Source: CAYZJB01 sp964478735
Lineage (GTDB): Bacteria > CLD3 > SB21
Direction of reading: 5' to 3'
Assembly (NCBI GenBank): GCA_964478735.1
Contig: CAYZJB010000001.1
Coordinates: 213,453-277,452, forward strand
Length of the DNA stretch: 64,000 bases
Part shown: piece by piece, positions 19,163 through 29,044 of the stretch
How positions within the stretch are numbered: the stretch's first letter is position 1
Layout of the letters: each line of letters starts with the position of its first letter
Program-made: the position numbers and the translations under genes
Notes under the pieces: model-generated
Database searches by the model: none
Told to the model about the DNA's origin: nothing
Seen by the model: the letters and a program-made list of their open reading frames with translations, nothing else

Positions 19163-21813
19163 GTTTGTTTCTCCATCACGGGCGGCAGCGCCGTCGACAC
19201 GTGCGGCTGCTTTTTAACCGCCGGTGAAATCAATTCGGGTGGGGGTGTTTTCCAGATTCGCTTTCCCCACAATCGCAGCATCGCGGGTAAAATCAATACG
19301 GACGAGACCGCGCAAATGATGATTCCAAACGAGCACATGTAGCCGAGGCTGGACAGGCCGCGATTGTCGACGAAGATCAACGAGCCGAAACCGATGACGG
19401 TCGTGACGGCAGACAGGAAAAGCGACTGACCCGTTTCATGGATGGCCGCAAACACGTCGTGGCGCTGGTCTTCCAGGTAGCGGGAGATGATATAAATACC
19501 GTAGTCGACGCCGCTGCCGATCAGGAGCGGAATACAGATCATGTTGACGAAATTGATTTTGATGCCGGTGAGCCGCATCACGCCCATCATCGTGACGATG
19601 GAAAAAACCAGCGGCACCATGCAGACCAGGATCGCGCGCACGTTCCGGTATTTGATGACGACCAGCAACAAAACGGTCAGGAGACTGACGGCGACCGCGA
19701 TTTCGAAATCCTTTCGAACGAGCTTCAAAAATTCCGCCGTCACGACGCGAATGCCCGTGATGATGATGTTTTCGTTTTTTAACTGCGCGTCACGGTGAAG
19801 GGCATGGACAAAGTCGTTGACGATGTCGATCTCGTACGAATCGCCCGTGAGTTCGACCTGCGTGATGACTTTTTTAACGGCGCCCTTTTCGACGTAATAA
19901 TGGCGCATGACGTCCGAAAACCCTTCGCTCTGGAAGCTCTGGATCGTGATCGGGTGTCGGACCTGGAGCATGTTGCGTAGCCGGTCGAGGTGGAAATAAT
20001 TCATGCGCAGTCCGTTTTTCGACATCTCGAGCCGGATTTTGAACAGGATGCTTTCGACGTCCAGATGGCGGATGCGCCGGATGTTGGATTCCTGTTGATC
20101 AACCGACGGCAGGTAGCGCAGCATGCTGTTGTAGTCTTTGACCACGCCAGCGGCGACGAGCGAGTCCATTTTGGCATTGAGCAGGCGTAGGTCGTCGATG
20201 AGCTTTTCGTCGCTGGGCGCGCTGCAGACCACGCTGACCGGTTTGAAGTGGGTGCCGAATTTTTCCTGGAGCCGCCGGATCATTTTGAGATCGACGTCGT
20301 TTTTGCTGCGGATGTTTTCGATGTTTTCGTCAAACGTCACCCCGACGCCGTCGTCCTTGCTGGGAACCACGTTGATGAGTACGCCGAGCATGAACAGAAA
20401 AATGATCACGCACGTCGTCGTGATGTATTTCGGGTGGCGCAGAACGAACTTGGAATTGGCGTCCAGCACTTTGGACAGCACGGTTTGCAGATGGCGCCGC
20501 CGGGCCGGCGTTCGGCCGCGCAGGCGAATTTCCGCCGGCATGATCACCAGCACCCCGATAAAAAGGATCAGGATTCCGATGCCGCCGAGAAATCCCAATT
20601 CGTAGAGCCCTTTGAATTCCGTGACCATAAGCACGGCAAAGACGCACGCCGTACTCAATGCGCCGTACAGTACGCTCGTTCCCGTTTCACGAAACGTCGT
20701 AATCAGGTTTCTTAACACCGATTGATGGCGCGCATGCGTCTCTTCTTCGACGAAGCGGTTGTACACGTGAATGGCGTAGTCGATCCCCAGACCGAGCAGC
20801 ATCGCCCCGGCCGCCGCCGTGATGATATTGACCTGCGTAAACAGGACGTCGGCCAGGCTGAAAACCCACAGGACCGCCGCCAGAATCGGCGCCATGATAA
20901 ATACCAGGGCACGGATATTGCCGTAAAAAAAATAAAACACGATGACGATCAGCACGATGACGATGAACGAACTGTTGATCAGGCCCTGCTTGACGGCGTT
21001 GGCGTTGGACAGCGACGAGACATAATTTCCGCCCGACATGATGTTGAGCGTTCCGCCGTCGTCGCCCATGACCGTCACGAGAGAGTCGATGATCTCGCCG
21101 TTTTTGCGGACCAGAACCTCGCAAAACTTCGTATCGTTGGCCACGCCGTCCGGTTTGACGAAAATGAGGAGCGTCCGTTTGTCTTTGGAGAGGTAATAAC
21201 TTTCCTTGTCGCGAATCAACGATGCGTTTTGCGGTCCGAGCATTTTCTCGATGTATGGCAGAAAAACTTCCGAGACCAGCAGCGGGTCATCCCGCAGGAG
21301 TTTTTTGAGAACCGGGTCGGGCGGTACCGGCGCGTTAAGAATATTTTTCAGATTGAAGATTCGCCGTTCGATTTCGTGATCGTCGAACCGGCGGATGACG
21401 GAATCGAGATCGGCGTCCGACAGATACAGCAGCGCGTTTTTGACGAAAAAATCCTCGATGAAGGTCTTGTTCTCATCCGTGACCGCATAATTGACGCTTT
21501 TGATCAGGCCCGTGGCCATAAATGCATCGCCGTAACTGCGTGCGAAGGACCGCAAAATTTCCGGCTGCGCGGGAAGTGAATCCGGCGTCTCGACAAGGAC
21601 GATGTGGCGTTCCTGAGCGCCGAAATCTTCGTTCACTTCCCAGAATTCTTTGATCAGTTTCGAGTCCTGTGGAAGTAAATCGAAGTTATTCGTGCTGATG
21701 CGGATTTGCGAGGATAAATAAGCGGCCACGAGGGTCAGGAGAATGACGGCGGGCAAAACAAAATGGAAATGATCGTAACAAAATTGCGCAACCCGCCCCA
21801 GAATAGATTTCAT
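19159..21813 (-). CDS. MMPL/RND-family exporter (HpnN-like)
   Basis: An 884-residue RND protein made of two homologous halves. Each has one N-terminal span, a large periplasmic loop and a five-span bundle (about residues 285-430 and 725-850). GLGIDYAIHVYNRF and GSGVDYGIYIISRY are the paired motifs with the proton-relay Asp. Family members export lipids such as hopanoids or other hydrophobic molecules. I use the ATG at 21813 because GGAG precedes it at suitable distance and the 16 residues before it are not signal-like. Substrate unknown. Confidence 0.87.
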   Translation of the reverse strand: MKSILGRVAQFCYDHFHFVLPAVILLTLVAAYLSSQIRISTNNFDLLPQDSKLIKEFWEVNEDFGAQERHIVLVETPDSLPAQPEILRSFARSYGDAFMATGLIKSVNYAVTDENKTFIEDFFVKNALLYLSDADLDSVIRRFDDHEIERRIFNLKNILNAPVPPDPVLKKLLRDDPLLVSEVFLPYIEKMLGPQNASLIRDKESYYLSKDKRTLLIFVKPDGVANDTKFCEVLVRKNGEIIDSLVTVMGDDGGTLNIMSGGNYVSSLSNANAVKQGLINSSFIVIVLIVIVFYFFYGNIRALVFIMAPILAAVLWVFSLADVLFTQVNIITAAAGAMLLGLGIDYAIHVYNRFVEEETHARHQSVLRNLITTFRETGTSVLYGALSTACVFAVLMVTEFKGLYELGFLGGIGILILFIGVLVIMPAEIRLRGRTPARRRHLQTVLSKVLDANSKFVLRHPKYITTTCVIIFLFMLGVLINVVPSKDDGVGVTFDENIENIRSKNDVDLKMIRRLQEKFGTHFKPVSVVCSAPSDEKLIDDLRLLNAKMDSLVAAGVVKDYNSMLRYLPSVDQQESNIRRIRHLDVESILFKIRLEMSKNGLRMNYFHLDRLRNMLQVRHPITIQSFQSEGFSDVMRHYYVEKGAVKKVITQVELTGDSYEIDIVNDFVHALHRDAQLKNENIIITGIRVVTAEFLKLVRKDFEIAVAVSLLTVLLLVVIKYRNVRAILVCMVPLVFSIVTMMGVMRLTGIKINFVNMICIPLLIGSGVDYGIYIISRYLEDQRHDVFAAIHETGQSLFLSAVTTVIGFGSLIFVDNRGLSSLGYMCSFGIIICAVSSVLILPAMLRLWGKRIWKTPPPELISPAVKKQPHVSTALPPVMEKQT

Positions 21814-21953
21814 CAACGACTCCGTTTTAAATCGAGGCAAAGTAAACGATTTGCCAGTCAATCACAATCCTTTTAGAAACAACATCCACCGATATGACCC
21901 GTTTCCGGAATGGTATTTGCGCTATGAACGATAGACCTTTGTAAAGGGACAGC

Positions 21954-21963
21954 TTGACAAGCC
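21954..21963 (+). promoter_or_regulatory. CTTGACAAG palindrome / -35-like element upstream of the lytic transglycosylase
   Basis: GCTTG-A-CAAGC (21952-21962) is an 11-base inverted repeat that includes a perfect TTGACA hexamer (21954-21959), with TATCTT 17 bases later at 21977-21982. This could be a promoter, an operator, or both. A second TTGACAAG lies at 22001-22008. Confidence 0.4.
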
Positions 21964-22012
21964 TGATATGATTGAATATCTTGAATTTATGCGATCAATC
22001 TTGACAAGGCAC

Positions 22013-24292
22013 ATGTTTCAAAAAGTGACGCGACCCGTATTTTTATTGTTTTTCGTATCGGTCATGCTGTTAGACGCGGCCGATGCACCGTTGTTGCGTG
22101 GTTCGCTGTTGCCGGTGGACGACGAATCGCAACCGTACGCGGCGTTTCTCCAACGGGCCAACCGGTTTTACAGTGAACGGGATTTCGACCACGCGCTCAA
22201 ACACCTTCTATTTGCACGCGAACTCGCTCCCGAACTCGACAAGGATTTCCGTTTTAATTTCAAACTGGGCAACAGTTATCGAGAACTGCATCGATACGAC
22301 GATGCGCTCCTTTATTTTTCTCGAATCGTCGATGATCCGCTGGCGGGAGATTTCCCGCTGTTTTACATCGGCGACATTCTTTCTCGTGAGAACGCGGATT
22401 CATCGATCCTGACGTTTCAAGCTCTGCTCAAGCGTTTTCCATCGTCCCCGTTCCGCCTGGAAAGCAAAATCCACCTGATCGATCTGCTGATGCAGCGCAA
22501 CCGGCTTGCCGAAGCCGAAGCGTATTACCTGACCGCGCGTCGCGACGCCTCCGCGCGGAAATACGACAAGATCGAATTCGATCCGATCCTGACGTATCAG
22601 AGGGGAAAGTTGTACGAAGCCGCGGGCCATTATCAACTCGCCCTCGATGCCTACCGCATCCTTCTCCGTGATCACCGCTACAGCGAGGAAGCCTACCGCG
22701 CCAAGGCCGACGTCGAGCGGATCAAGGCGCGACTCGGCAGTCCCATCACGATCGATCAGTTTCTCAGCGGCAATCATGTTCTCGTCATGCAGGGCCATTA
22801 TCAACAGGCGCTGAATGAGCTCGCCGGCGTTCGTTCCGTCTATACGTCGGCCGAGGACCAGCGGGACCTCGACTTTCAAATCGCGCGTATTTACATGTCG
22901 CAGGGTCTGTATGCGACGGCCATCCCGCGTTTTCGCCAGTTGTGGTCGGAATCTCAGCACAAAGAGTCCCTGCTCCAACTAGCCAAAAGCGCCCGGTACT
23001 ACGGCGATATCGGTCTGTCCACACAGGCATACCGCGATTATTTAAAACACGTCGTCGTCTCATCGGCATGGCGCGATTATATCACGTTCGAAATTGCCAA
23101 CAATTATAGCGCCCTCGGCGATACGGCCAGCCTGCGCGAAGCCAATCGCATCTTCAAACAGGTCGAGGCGTCTGCGGGATACCGGACGTACTACGGCTAT
23201 ACGGCCCATTTCCGGGAAGCCTTTAATCTGTACCGTCTCGGACAGTACGAGGACGCGATTCGTAAATTCACAGAAGTAAAAAAAGTCATCTCGGCCCTCG
23301 ATTCCCGCTGCGATTACTGGACGGCGAGGAGTTACGACGGGATGGGACAGAGCCGCGAGGCGCGCACGATTTACGATCGGCTGGCTGCCCGACGAGACAT
23401 GGACTACTACGGGCTGCTGAGCCATGCACGCCTACACGGCACGATCGACGACGTTTTTTACGCGACACCCGTCGATGACGCGTCGGAAAACGGCGAGGCC
23501 CGTTTATGGTCGTGGATCCGCGACGGCCTGGAAGGAGCGACGACCCTTCAGGACGCACCGGCATGGCCGGAACCGTATCTCTCCAAGGCCGAACCGGCGA
23601 TCCGGCGCGCGATCCTTGCCAGCGATCTCGTCGATATCCAGTACGCGGAGCGGGAACTCGAGCCGCTGAAAAAACGTTATCTGGGTTCGCTCGAATCGTG
23701 CCAGCATTTCAAACGATTCGCGGAAACCATCGGTGCGTTCACACTTGCCGTTGATATCAACGCGTGGCTGCGATTGAAATACAAAACCCATTTTTCGGAA
23801 AGTGGAGAATTTACGCGTTTGATGTATCCACGATATTACTTCCCGACGATTGAGATGCACGCCCGTCTCAACCGGATCGACGGTAATTTATTGCTGGCCC
23901 TTGTCAAATCGGAAAGCGCCTTCCGGTCGAGTGCGATTTCGTCGGCGCGCGCCGTGGGGCTCATGCAGATCATGCCGTTTACCGGCACGGCGCTCGCGAA
24001 AGAGTTACAATGGTCCGACTTCAATATGAACCATTTGAAAAACCCTCCGTTGAGCATCTGGATGGGGACGTACTACCTGCGCCAGCAGTCGGATCTGTAC
24101 CGGGGATATTTACCCGCCATGTTAGGCGCCTACAATGCGGGCCCGCACCGGGCGAATTTCTGGATGCGCACGTTCAAAACCGATGCCCCGGACGAATTTC
24201 CCGAGATGGTCGAGCTCGTCGAGACGAGCCATTACATTCGCAAGATCATTCTCGACCGCTGGATCTATTATCAATTGTACCAGGCGTCGTAG
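22013..24292 (+). CDS. Lytic murein transglycosylase with TPR-like helical domain (Slt type)
   Basis: A periplasmic enzyme that cleaves the MurNAc-GlcNAc bond with 1,6-anhydro formation. After a signal peptide (MFQKVTRPVFLLFF and following) comes a long array of TPR-like helices (about 30-590). The C-terminal SLT domain has the catalytic Glu in VKSESAFRSSAIS, then GLMQIMP and LGAYNAGP. I use the ATG at 22013 (AAGG before it, classic signal peptide); the frame is open back to 21968, but that start lies inside a likely promoter and would put acidic residues before the signal. Confidence 0.88.
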   Translation: MFQKVTRPVFLLFFVSVMLLDAADAPLLRGSLLPVDDESQPYAAFLQRANRFYSERDFDHALKHLLFARELAPELDKDFRFNFKLGNSYRELHRYDDALLYFSRIVDDPLAGDFPLFYIGDILSRENADSSILTFQALLKRFPSSPFRLESKIHLIDLLMQRNRLAEAEAYYLTARRDASARKYDKIEFDPILTYQRGKLYEAAGHYQLALDAYRILLRDHRYSEEAYRAKADVERIKARLGSPITIDQFLSGNHVLVMQGHYQQALNELAGVRSVYTSAEDQRDLDFQIARIYMSQGLYATAIPRFRQLWSESQHKESLLQLAKSARYYGDIGLSTQAYRDYLKHVVVSSAWRDYITFEIANNYSALGDTASLREANRIFKQVEASAGYRTYYGYTAHFREAFNLYRLGQYEDAIRKFTEVKKVISALDSRCDYWTARSYDGMGQSREARTIYDRLAARRDMDYYGLLSHARLHGTIDDVFYATPVDDASENGEARLWSWIRDGLEGATTLQDAPAWPEPYLSKAEPAIRRAILASDLVDIQYAERELEPLKKRYLGSLESCQHFKRFAETIGAFTLAVDINAWLRLKYKTHFSESGEFTRLMYPRYYFPTIEMHARLNRIDGNLLLALVKSESAFRSSAISSARAVGLMQIMPFTGTALAKELQWSDFNMNHLKNPPLSIWMGTYYLRQQSDLYRGYLPAMLGAYNAGPHRANFWMRTFKTDAPDEFPEMVELVETSHYIRKIILDRWIYYQLYQAS

Positions 24293-24361
24293 AAATTACT
24301 TCGGGAATCGAATCGTCTCGTTCGTCCTCAGGTAAATTTCGTAACAATCAGCTTCCTTTTT

Positions 24362-25735
24362 TCAATCATCTCCGACAATTTCTTCGAAAATGGGACAGTC
24401 ACTGCAGTTCATCTCCCTGCATCGGCGGTGCAGTTGGATCAATCCCTGTCCTTCGGCGAGCGTCAGTTTGTGCGTACCGAGCCTCAATTGCCGCCGCATG
24501 TCCCGGATCAGACGGTTGTTTTCGGACGACGGCAAAGTCGTCATGAGGGTCCGGATGCGGCCTCTGTCATCCGTCGATCCGCGAGCGTAGAGTACGGGCA
24601 GGACGATATTGATCAGAATTTCCGTCGCGCGTTGGACGCCGATCAGGTCGTGCGCCCCGCGTTGCCCACGATCGTTAAATCGATAATGGCGCGACCAGTA
24701 TCCGAACGACGGGACGTGCAGAATTTGGATTGTCTCTGCCCACGCGACAGCGACATCGGCCGTTTTCGCCAATGTTTTTTCGAACGGCGACAGGAGATCG
24801 CTCCCGTACTGCGATAAAAATCGGGCAAGCCCTGCCATGCGCAGTACCGGAAAGTTGGCCGGCCGCATGCGCGAGAGTTTCCAGTCCGCGGCCTTCAGCG
24901 GACGTTGGAATGCCTCGGCGGACGCCGCCCAGATGCTTTGCAGACGATTGGCAAACGGGATCAACTCCGCTTCGGCCACGCCCGACGTCGCATCGTCCAG
25001 CAAGCCCGCCGCCCCGAGCAGCAACGACTGAAAAACCATCAACCGCTCCGCCGGATCGGACGGCCAGTCGCGCCGCATCAATTCGAGCGGGACCAGACGC
25101 GCCAGGCGCCGGAACGGACTGCGGTTGGCGCTGTAGCCCAGCGCGTCGCAAATGCCTTCGTACAAAATCGATTCCCACGAGCGTCCCGTGCGCGCCTGTT
25201 CGGCGGCAAACGTATCTGCTTTTTGCAAAAAACGCTGCCAGCCGCTGTCCGCGACCCATTTCTGAACGATGGCTTCGTCGATCCTCGCGATGTTATCGTG
25301 ACAGAAAATATTCATCCCGTCGAGATCGTCAAGCCGCTCGATGAGCCGCTCCAGCCGGTCGGCGAGGAAGGGGCGGATTTCGAGTACGGGCCGTGAGTCG
25401 CTTTTTCCATCGTGGTCCATCACGACGTGCAGGATCACCCGGTCGTACCGCCGGTCGGCGTCATGTCCGTGCCGGTTCCAGTCCGACGTTTGATGGTGAA
25501 TTTCGACGTGTCCGATGTGGACGGTATCGCCGATGCGGATCTTGGCGTCGAGGAAATCAGGGCCCGCATCGTGATTCCACGCGCCCTGATCCAGGATCCG
25601 GACGTTTTGTCCGTCGATCGTTTTGAGGTCGGCGACGCGAAGAAAAAGATGATTCCATATCGCCTGGATGACGCGTTCGCCGACGTGTTCGGCGTTTTCA
25701 CGAACGACGGCCGATTCGGATGTAAGATAAAACAT
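24362..25735 (-). CDS. DUF2851-family protein
   Basis: The 457-residue protein matches the DUF2851 family of the Bacteroidota/Chlorobiota region, recognised by the N-terminal IWNHLFL, LDQGAWNHDAGPDFLDAKI, GHVEIHHQTSDWN and HVV(M) pattern. The GPDF...H-EIH residues resemble a nuclease-like core, although no activity has been shown as far as I know. The C terminus has a Cys/His cluster (HRRCREMNCSDCPIF) that could hold a metal or Fe-S cluster. It is a single gene with no coupled neighbour. Confidence 0.8.
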   Translation of the reverse strand: MFYLTSESAVVRENAEHVGERVIQAIWNHLFLRVADLKTIDGQNVRILDQGAWNHDAGPDFLDAKIRIGDTVHIGHVEIHHQTSDWNRHGHDADRRYDRVILHVVMDHDGKSDSRPVLEIRPFLADRLERLIERLDDLDGMNIFCHDNIARIDEAIVQKWVADSGWQRFLQKADTFAAEQARTGRSWESILYEGICDALGYSANRSPFRRLARLVPLELMRRDWPSDPAERLMVFQSLLLGAAGLLDDATSGVAEAELIPFANRLQSIWAASAEAFQRPLKAADWKLSRMRPANFPVLRMAGLARFLSQYGSDLLSPFEKTLAKTADVAVAWAETIQILHVPSFGYWSRHYRFNDRGQRGAHDLIGVQRATEILINIVLPVLYARGSTDDRGRIRTLMTTLPSSENNRLIRDMRRQLRLGTHKLTLAEGQGLIQLHRRCREMNCSDCPIFEEIVGDD

Positions 25736-25849
25736 GATAACCCCCGGGCTAATGAAAGAGAATGGTCGAATTTACCGGCAGAGTACGACAGAAACAAAAG
25801 TTTTTTTTTCTTACTGCGCCACCGAAGAATGTATATCTTGAAATGATAA

Positions 25850-26125
25850 TACCGGCGCGCGTTCAGCGGCACGTACCGAATCAAAATCTACAACGGCCGC
25901 CTGATTGGAAAGAAGGCGCCTGCGACAGGCGTTAAAGTCGTCAATATTGGTACAGGAAATTGTTATCAAACGATGTTTCCCAGTTCAGAAGCATGTATTG
26001 ACGATGTGTTTTGGCTGGACAATCGCCACGCCGTTTTACTGGGTTACACGGAAGCTTTTAAAAGGATCCTATCGTCCATTCGTTATGTAAATAGACTGTG
26101 CTGGCAAAACAGCGCGGATCTGTGA
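25850..26125 (+). pseudogene. Truncated gene remnant of unknown family
   Basis: This lies in the only gene-poor stretch longer than 300 bases (25736-26226). The frame after the stop at 25847-25849 has no start codon yet reads like structured protein for about 80 codons: FSGTYRIKIYNGRLIG, VVNIGTGNCYQTMFPSSEA, then DDVFWLDNRHAVLLGYTEAF, with strand-and-turn spacing and no frame breaks until the final 15 or so codons. I take it as the C-terminal part of a degraded gene. The rest of the stretch shows nothing I can assign. The family is not recognised. Confidence 0.4.
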
Positions 26126-26226
26126 ATCCGGCGTTTTGCTCAGGATGACCGACAAACCTGAGGATTACCGGACAAGATGTCCCGACGTCTACTGGAGCAG
26201 GTCGAGCCAATAGGTCTCCTCACTCT

Positions 26227-26436
26227 ATGGCAAAAATTATTCACACCATCGTCATTGTTATCATCCTCGTCAGCGCGGTTTTCGGATGGTGGGGCATGTT
26301 TCATCCGGCAGGGCAAAAACACGTTGATGAAATGGACGGAATGATCCCGTTTTTTGCGTTGTGTTTTAGTGGCGTTGCAGGATCGATGTACGTCATTGTA
26401 ATGATCGTACGTAAAGTCCTGTCACGTAATGACTAA
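26227..26436 (+). CDS. Small two-span membrane protein
   Basis: A 69-residue protein with two hydrophobic helices (about 5-25 and 40-62) separated by a short loop (HPAGQKHVDEMDG) and a basic C-terminal end (RKVLSRND). No family recognised. It stands alone between a gene remnant and the beta-helix/J-domain gene. The composition is membrane-like throughout, which supports coding, but no ribosome site is clear. Confidence 0.5.
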   Translation: MAKIIHTIVIVIILVSAVFGWWGMFHPAGQKHVDEMDGMIPFFALCFSGVAGSMYVIVMIVRKVLSRND

Positions 26437-26500
26437 CTATAGATCGGAAGATTTGGTGCCTCGGAATAGCCGGCTTGTTCCGTCGAGACTTGCATGCAAC

Positions 26501-26513
26501 GTCTTGACAAGAC
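26501..26513 (+). promoter_or_regulatory. GTCTTG-A-CAAGAC palindrome upstream of the beta-helix/J-domain operon
   Basis: A perfect 6+1+6 inverted repeat about 120 bases before the first gene of the operon. Its core CTTGACAAG is the same as the two sites before the lytic transglycosylase. It contains a TTGACA hexamer, but no good -10 follows at 16-18 bases. Confidence 0.35.
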
Positions 26514-26632
26514 AAATCTCTCTAACAGGTAACGAGTTCGGGTGACCAGGTGAACCTCCAAGCTTTTTCAACGACCGCTAAGAAGCCGTCATGATGTCTT
26601 GATGACTGACTCTGGAACTTCCGTTCCGCCCA

Positions 26633-29044
26633 TTGCCTTCCATTTCGTCGTTCCGTATCATTTCCATCATGCCGGGGTTTATTTCAGTCTTTGTCCTGTG
26701 TGCGCTGGTGGCAGTGGACGGGGCAGCACAAATGGGGCGGCGATCGTCACGAGATAAAAAAACAATCGTCGTCGCACGGGACGGCAGTGGGCAGTACGGC
26801 TCCATCCAGGAGGCCATCGACAATGCCGATGCGGACTCATGGATACGGATACGAAGCGGCATCTATCGCGAAGACCTTCATCTCAAGAGTTTTGTCAATT
26901 TGCAAGGGGACGGCGTCGGCCGGACCGTGATCGTGGGAACCGGTGCCGGGCCCGTCGTCTCGGCGTACAATCTCTCGGGCACGCGCCTGGTCGATCTCAC
27001 GATCCAGTTTGCCTCTCCGGTCCCGTATCCCGTCCTGAGTTTCCGCTATTCGAGCGTTAACGTACAAAATTGTCTTGTCCGGAACGGCGCGACCGGTATC
27101 GAAGCCTATGGCCACAGTACCGTGCGGCTGAGAAATACCTGGCTGAGCGATCATACGGGCGACGGATTGCGCCTGTCGATCCGTTCCGAGGCCTACGTGC
27201 AGGACAGCCGGATCGAAAATAACGGCGGTGACGGTATCCGTATCGAACACGCCTCCGGTTGCAACGGCGACCGTCTGATCGTCCGCCGCAACCGCGGTCA
27301 CGGCATCAGCCTCAAGGACCGTTCCGTCGGCAATTTTCTGGGAAATTATCTTTACGACAATCGAGGTGGAGGACTGCGCGCGGAAAACTCCGTTCCGGTC
27401 ATCCGGAACAACACGTTCGTACGCAATGGAGACAGCGCCGGTTACGCCGTTCGCCTGGAAGGCGTCACGTCGGCCGGATTAAGTAACAATCTGGTCGTGT
27501 CCGGTTACGGGGGATTTCGTGTGTTCAAAAGTCAGACGGTAACGATGTCGCACAACGCGGTGTGGAACCTTGCCGTACCGTATGACGGCATTGAAGGCGG
27601 TCCGACCGCACTTGAGGCGCCGCCGCGATTTGTGAATCCGGCGATCGACGACTTTCGCCTCGATCCGTCATCGGCGTTGTATCATAAAGGCGAAGGCCGT
27701 GTCTCGATCGGCGCGGACTTCGACTACGACAAAAGCGCCAAACGTCAGCGTCTCGACTACCTGCGGAATCAGGTGACGAAAGACCTTGTGCGGGGGAACT
27801 GGTACCTCGCGTATCAGGGCGCCAGGGAAATGATCGAGATCGACTCGACGGGCGGCGAGGGCCAGAGTCTTTTCAAAAAAGCGAGTTCCCATCTCGCCGA
27901 AGCGTATGCCGAACAGGCGAGGGAGGAATTCAACCGCGGTAATCTCAGTCTGGCCACGAACACCCTGCGCTTTGCCGAAAAATACGACGCCTCCAATGAA
28001 GCCGTGAAGGATTTACGGGAGCGCATCGACGAAGCGTCGCGGGCGTCGCAGATCCGTTTTTTTTCCGTGATTGGCGTGCTGGCGGTCAGCGTCGTCGGGC
28101 TGGGTTACGTTCTTCGCAAGTGGATCCGGCAGCGTGACGCCCAGCGCCAGGTGCAGTGGTGGCTCGAAGACGCGGAGGAGCACGTGGAAATGATGCAGGC
28201 CGCGGAAGGCGCCTCGTACGATGCCGACGCGACCCGCGAAGCCTTGAACGCGATCGAAAAGGCACGGGGCGCATTTGCCCGCAAGGAGTGGGACGAAACG
28301 GAACGGCACTGCGCCGATACCGTCCACTATGCCAATCGGGCCAGGGACGCTGCGGAACGGTATCATCGCCTCAAACGCGATGCGATCTTCGATACCGGGA
28401 ACGCGGAGACGGAAATGATGCATTTCAAAACAAGCGATACGTCGGGCCGGTTCTATTCCGAGATTGCCGATCTGCAATCGCAATTGCAGAAGGCGCAGGA
28501 TGCGATCGTCGGCCAACGTTACGGCGATGCCAGGGACCTCGCGGCGCAGATCGTGGAAGCCATTGGCAACCTCCGGACGGTGTCGGCGCAGGAACGCGAC
28601 CGTGAAATTCTGTCGCTTTTTCAGGAAACCGAAACGCTCATTATCGACGCGCTGGCGAGCAACAGCAGCGCGGACGTGATTTCCGTCGTCATCGATTTCA
28701 AGTCCGACCTCGAGGTGCTCAAAACGGGATTCACCGCGGGTCAGCTCGACGCGGAAGAGACGTGCCACCAGGTCCGGCAGATCCGCGACTTCATCAACGA
28801 AGCGATGAAAATCGGCGAGCCCGGAGCAGGGGCATCACGACGGAAACGAACGTATTATGAAATTCTGGGCGTCAAGGAAGACGCCACACTGGAGCAGATC
28901 AAGCAGGTGTATCGAAAACTCAGCATGATTTATCATCCCGACGTCAATCAGGACATGGGCATTGCCGGCGACGAACGGTTTCGGGAAATCAAGGAAGCGT
29001 ACGACGCCCTGATGTTGGAAAAGACGAACGGAGGGCGTTCGTGA
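26633..29044 (+). CDS. Transmembrane protein: secreted beta-helix domain, helical linker, one span, cytoplasmic helical region and C-terminal J-domain
   Basis: An 803-residue protein of unusual layout. A signal peptide ends near residue 33. Residues 44-350 look like a right-handed parallel beta-helix of the pectinesterase/NosD kind (YGSIQEAIDNADADSWIRI, then N/G-rich coils such as NNGGDGIRIEH and DNRGGGLRAENS). Residues 361-470 are helical, TPR-like. One span covers about 476-494. A cytoplasmic helical region (500-730) leads to a J-domain (740-796) with the HPD motif at 768-770 (YHPDVNQ), which should stimulate DnaK. The start is TTG at 26633; ATG at 26669 is an alternative with a weaker signal. 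It is coupled to the kinase gene by a GTGA overlap. Confidence 0.85.
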   Translation: MPSISSFRIISIMPGFISVFVLCALVAVDGAAQMGRRSSRDKKTIVVARDGSGQYGSIQEAIDNADADSWIRIRSGIYREDLHLKSFVNLQGDGVGRTVIVGTGAGPVVSAYNLSGTRLVDLTIQFASPVPYPVLSFRYSSVNVQNCLVRNGATGIEAYGHSTVRLRNTWLSDHTGDGLRLSIRSEAYVQDSRIENNGGDGIRIEHASGCNGDRLIVRRNRGHGISLKDRSVGNFLGNYLYDNRGGGLRAENSVPVIRNNTFVRNGDSAGYAVRLEGVTSAGLSNNLVVSGYGGFRVFKSQTVTMSHNAVWNLAVPYDGIEGGPTALEAPPRFVNPAIDDFRLDPSSALYHKGEGRVSIGADFDYDKSAKRQRLDYLRNQVTKDLVRGNWYLAYQGAREMIEIDSTGGEGQSLFKKASSHLAEAYAEQAREEFNRGNLSLATNTLRFAEKYDASNEAVKDLRERIDEASRASQIRFFSVIGVLAVSVVGLGYVLRKWIRQRDAQRQVQWWLEDAEEHVEMMQAAEGASYDADATREALNAIEKARGAFARKEWDETERHCADTVHYANRARDAAERYHRLKRDAIFDTGNAETEMMHFKTSDTSGRFYSEIADLQSQLQKAQDAIVGQRYGDARDLAAQIVEAIGNLRTVSAQERDREILSLFQETETLIIDALASNSSADVISVVIDFKSDLEVLKTGFTAGQLDAEETCHQVRQIRDFINEAMKIGEPGAGASRRKRTYYEILGVKEDATLEQIKQVYRKLSMIYHPDVNQDMGIAGDERFREIKEAYDALMLEKTNGGRS

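Noticed and set aside
20722..21579. Plus-strand open frame opposite the MMPL exporter
   Set aside because: Composition is typical of a shadow; the MMPL reading has clear paired motifs on the minus strand.
26504..26532. Sigma-70 promoter from the TTGACA at 26504
   Set aside because: No acceptable -10 hexamer at 16-18 bases; kept only as a palindrome.
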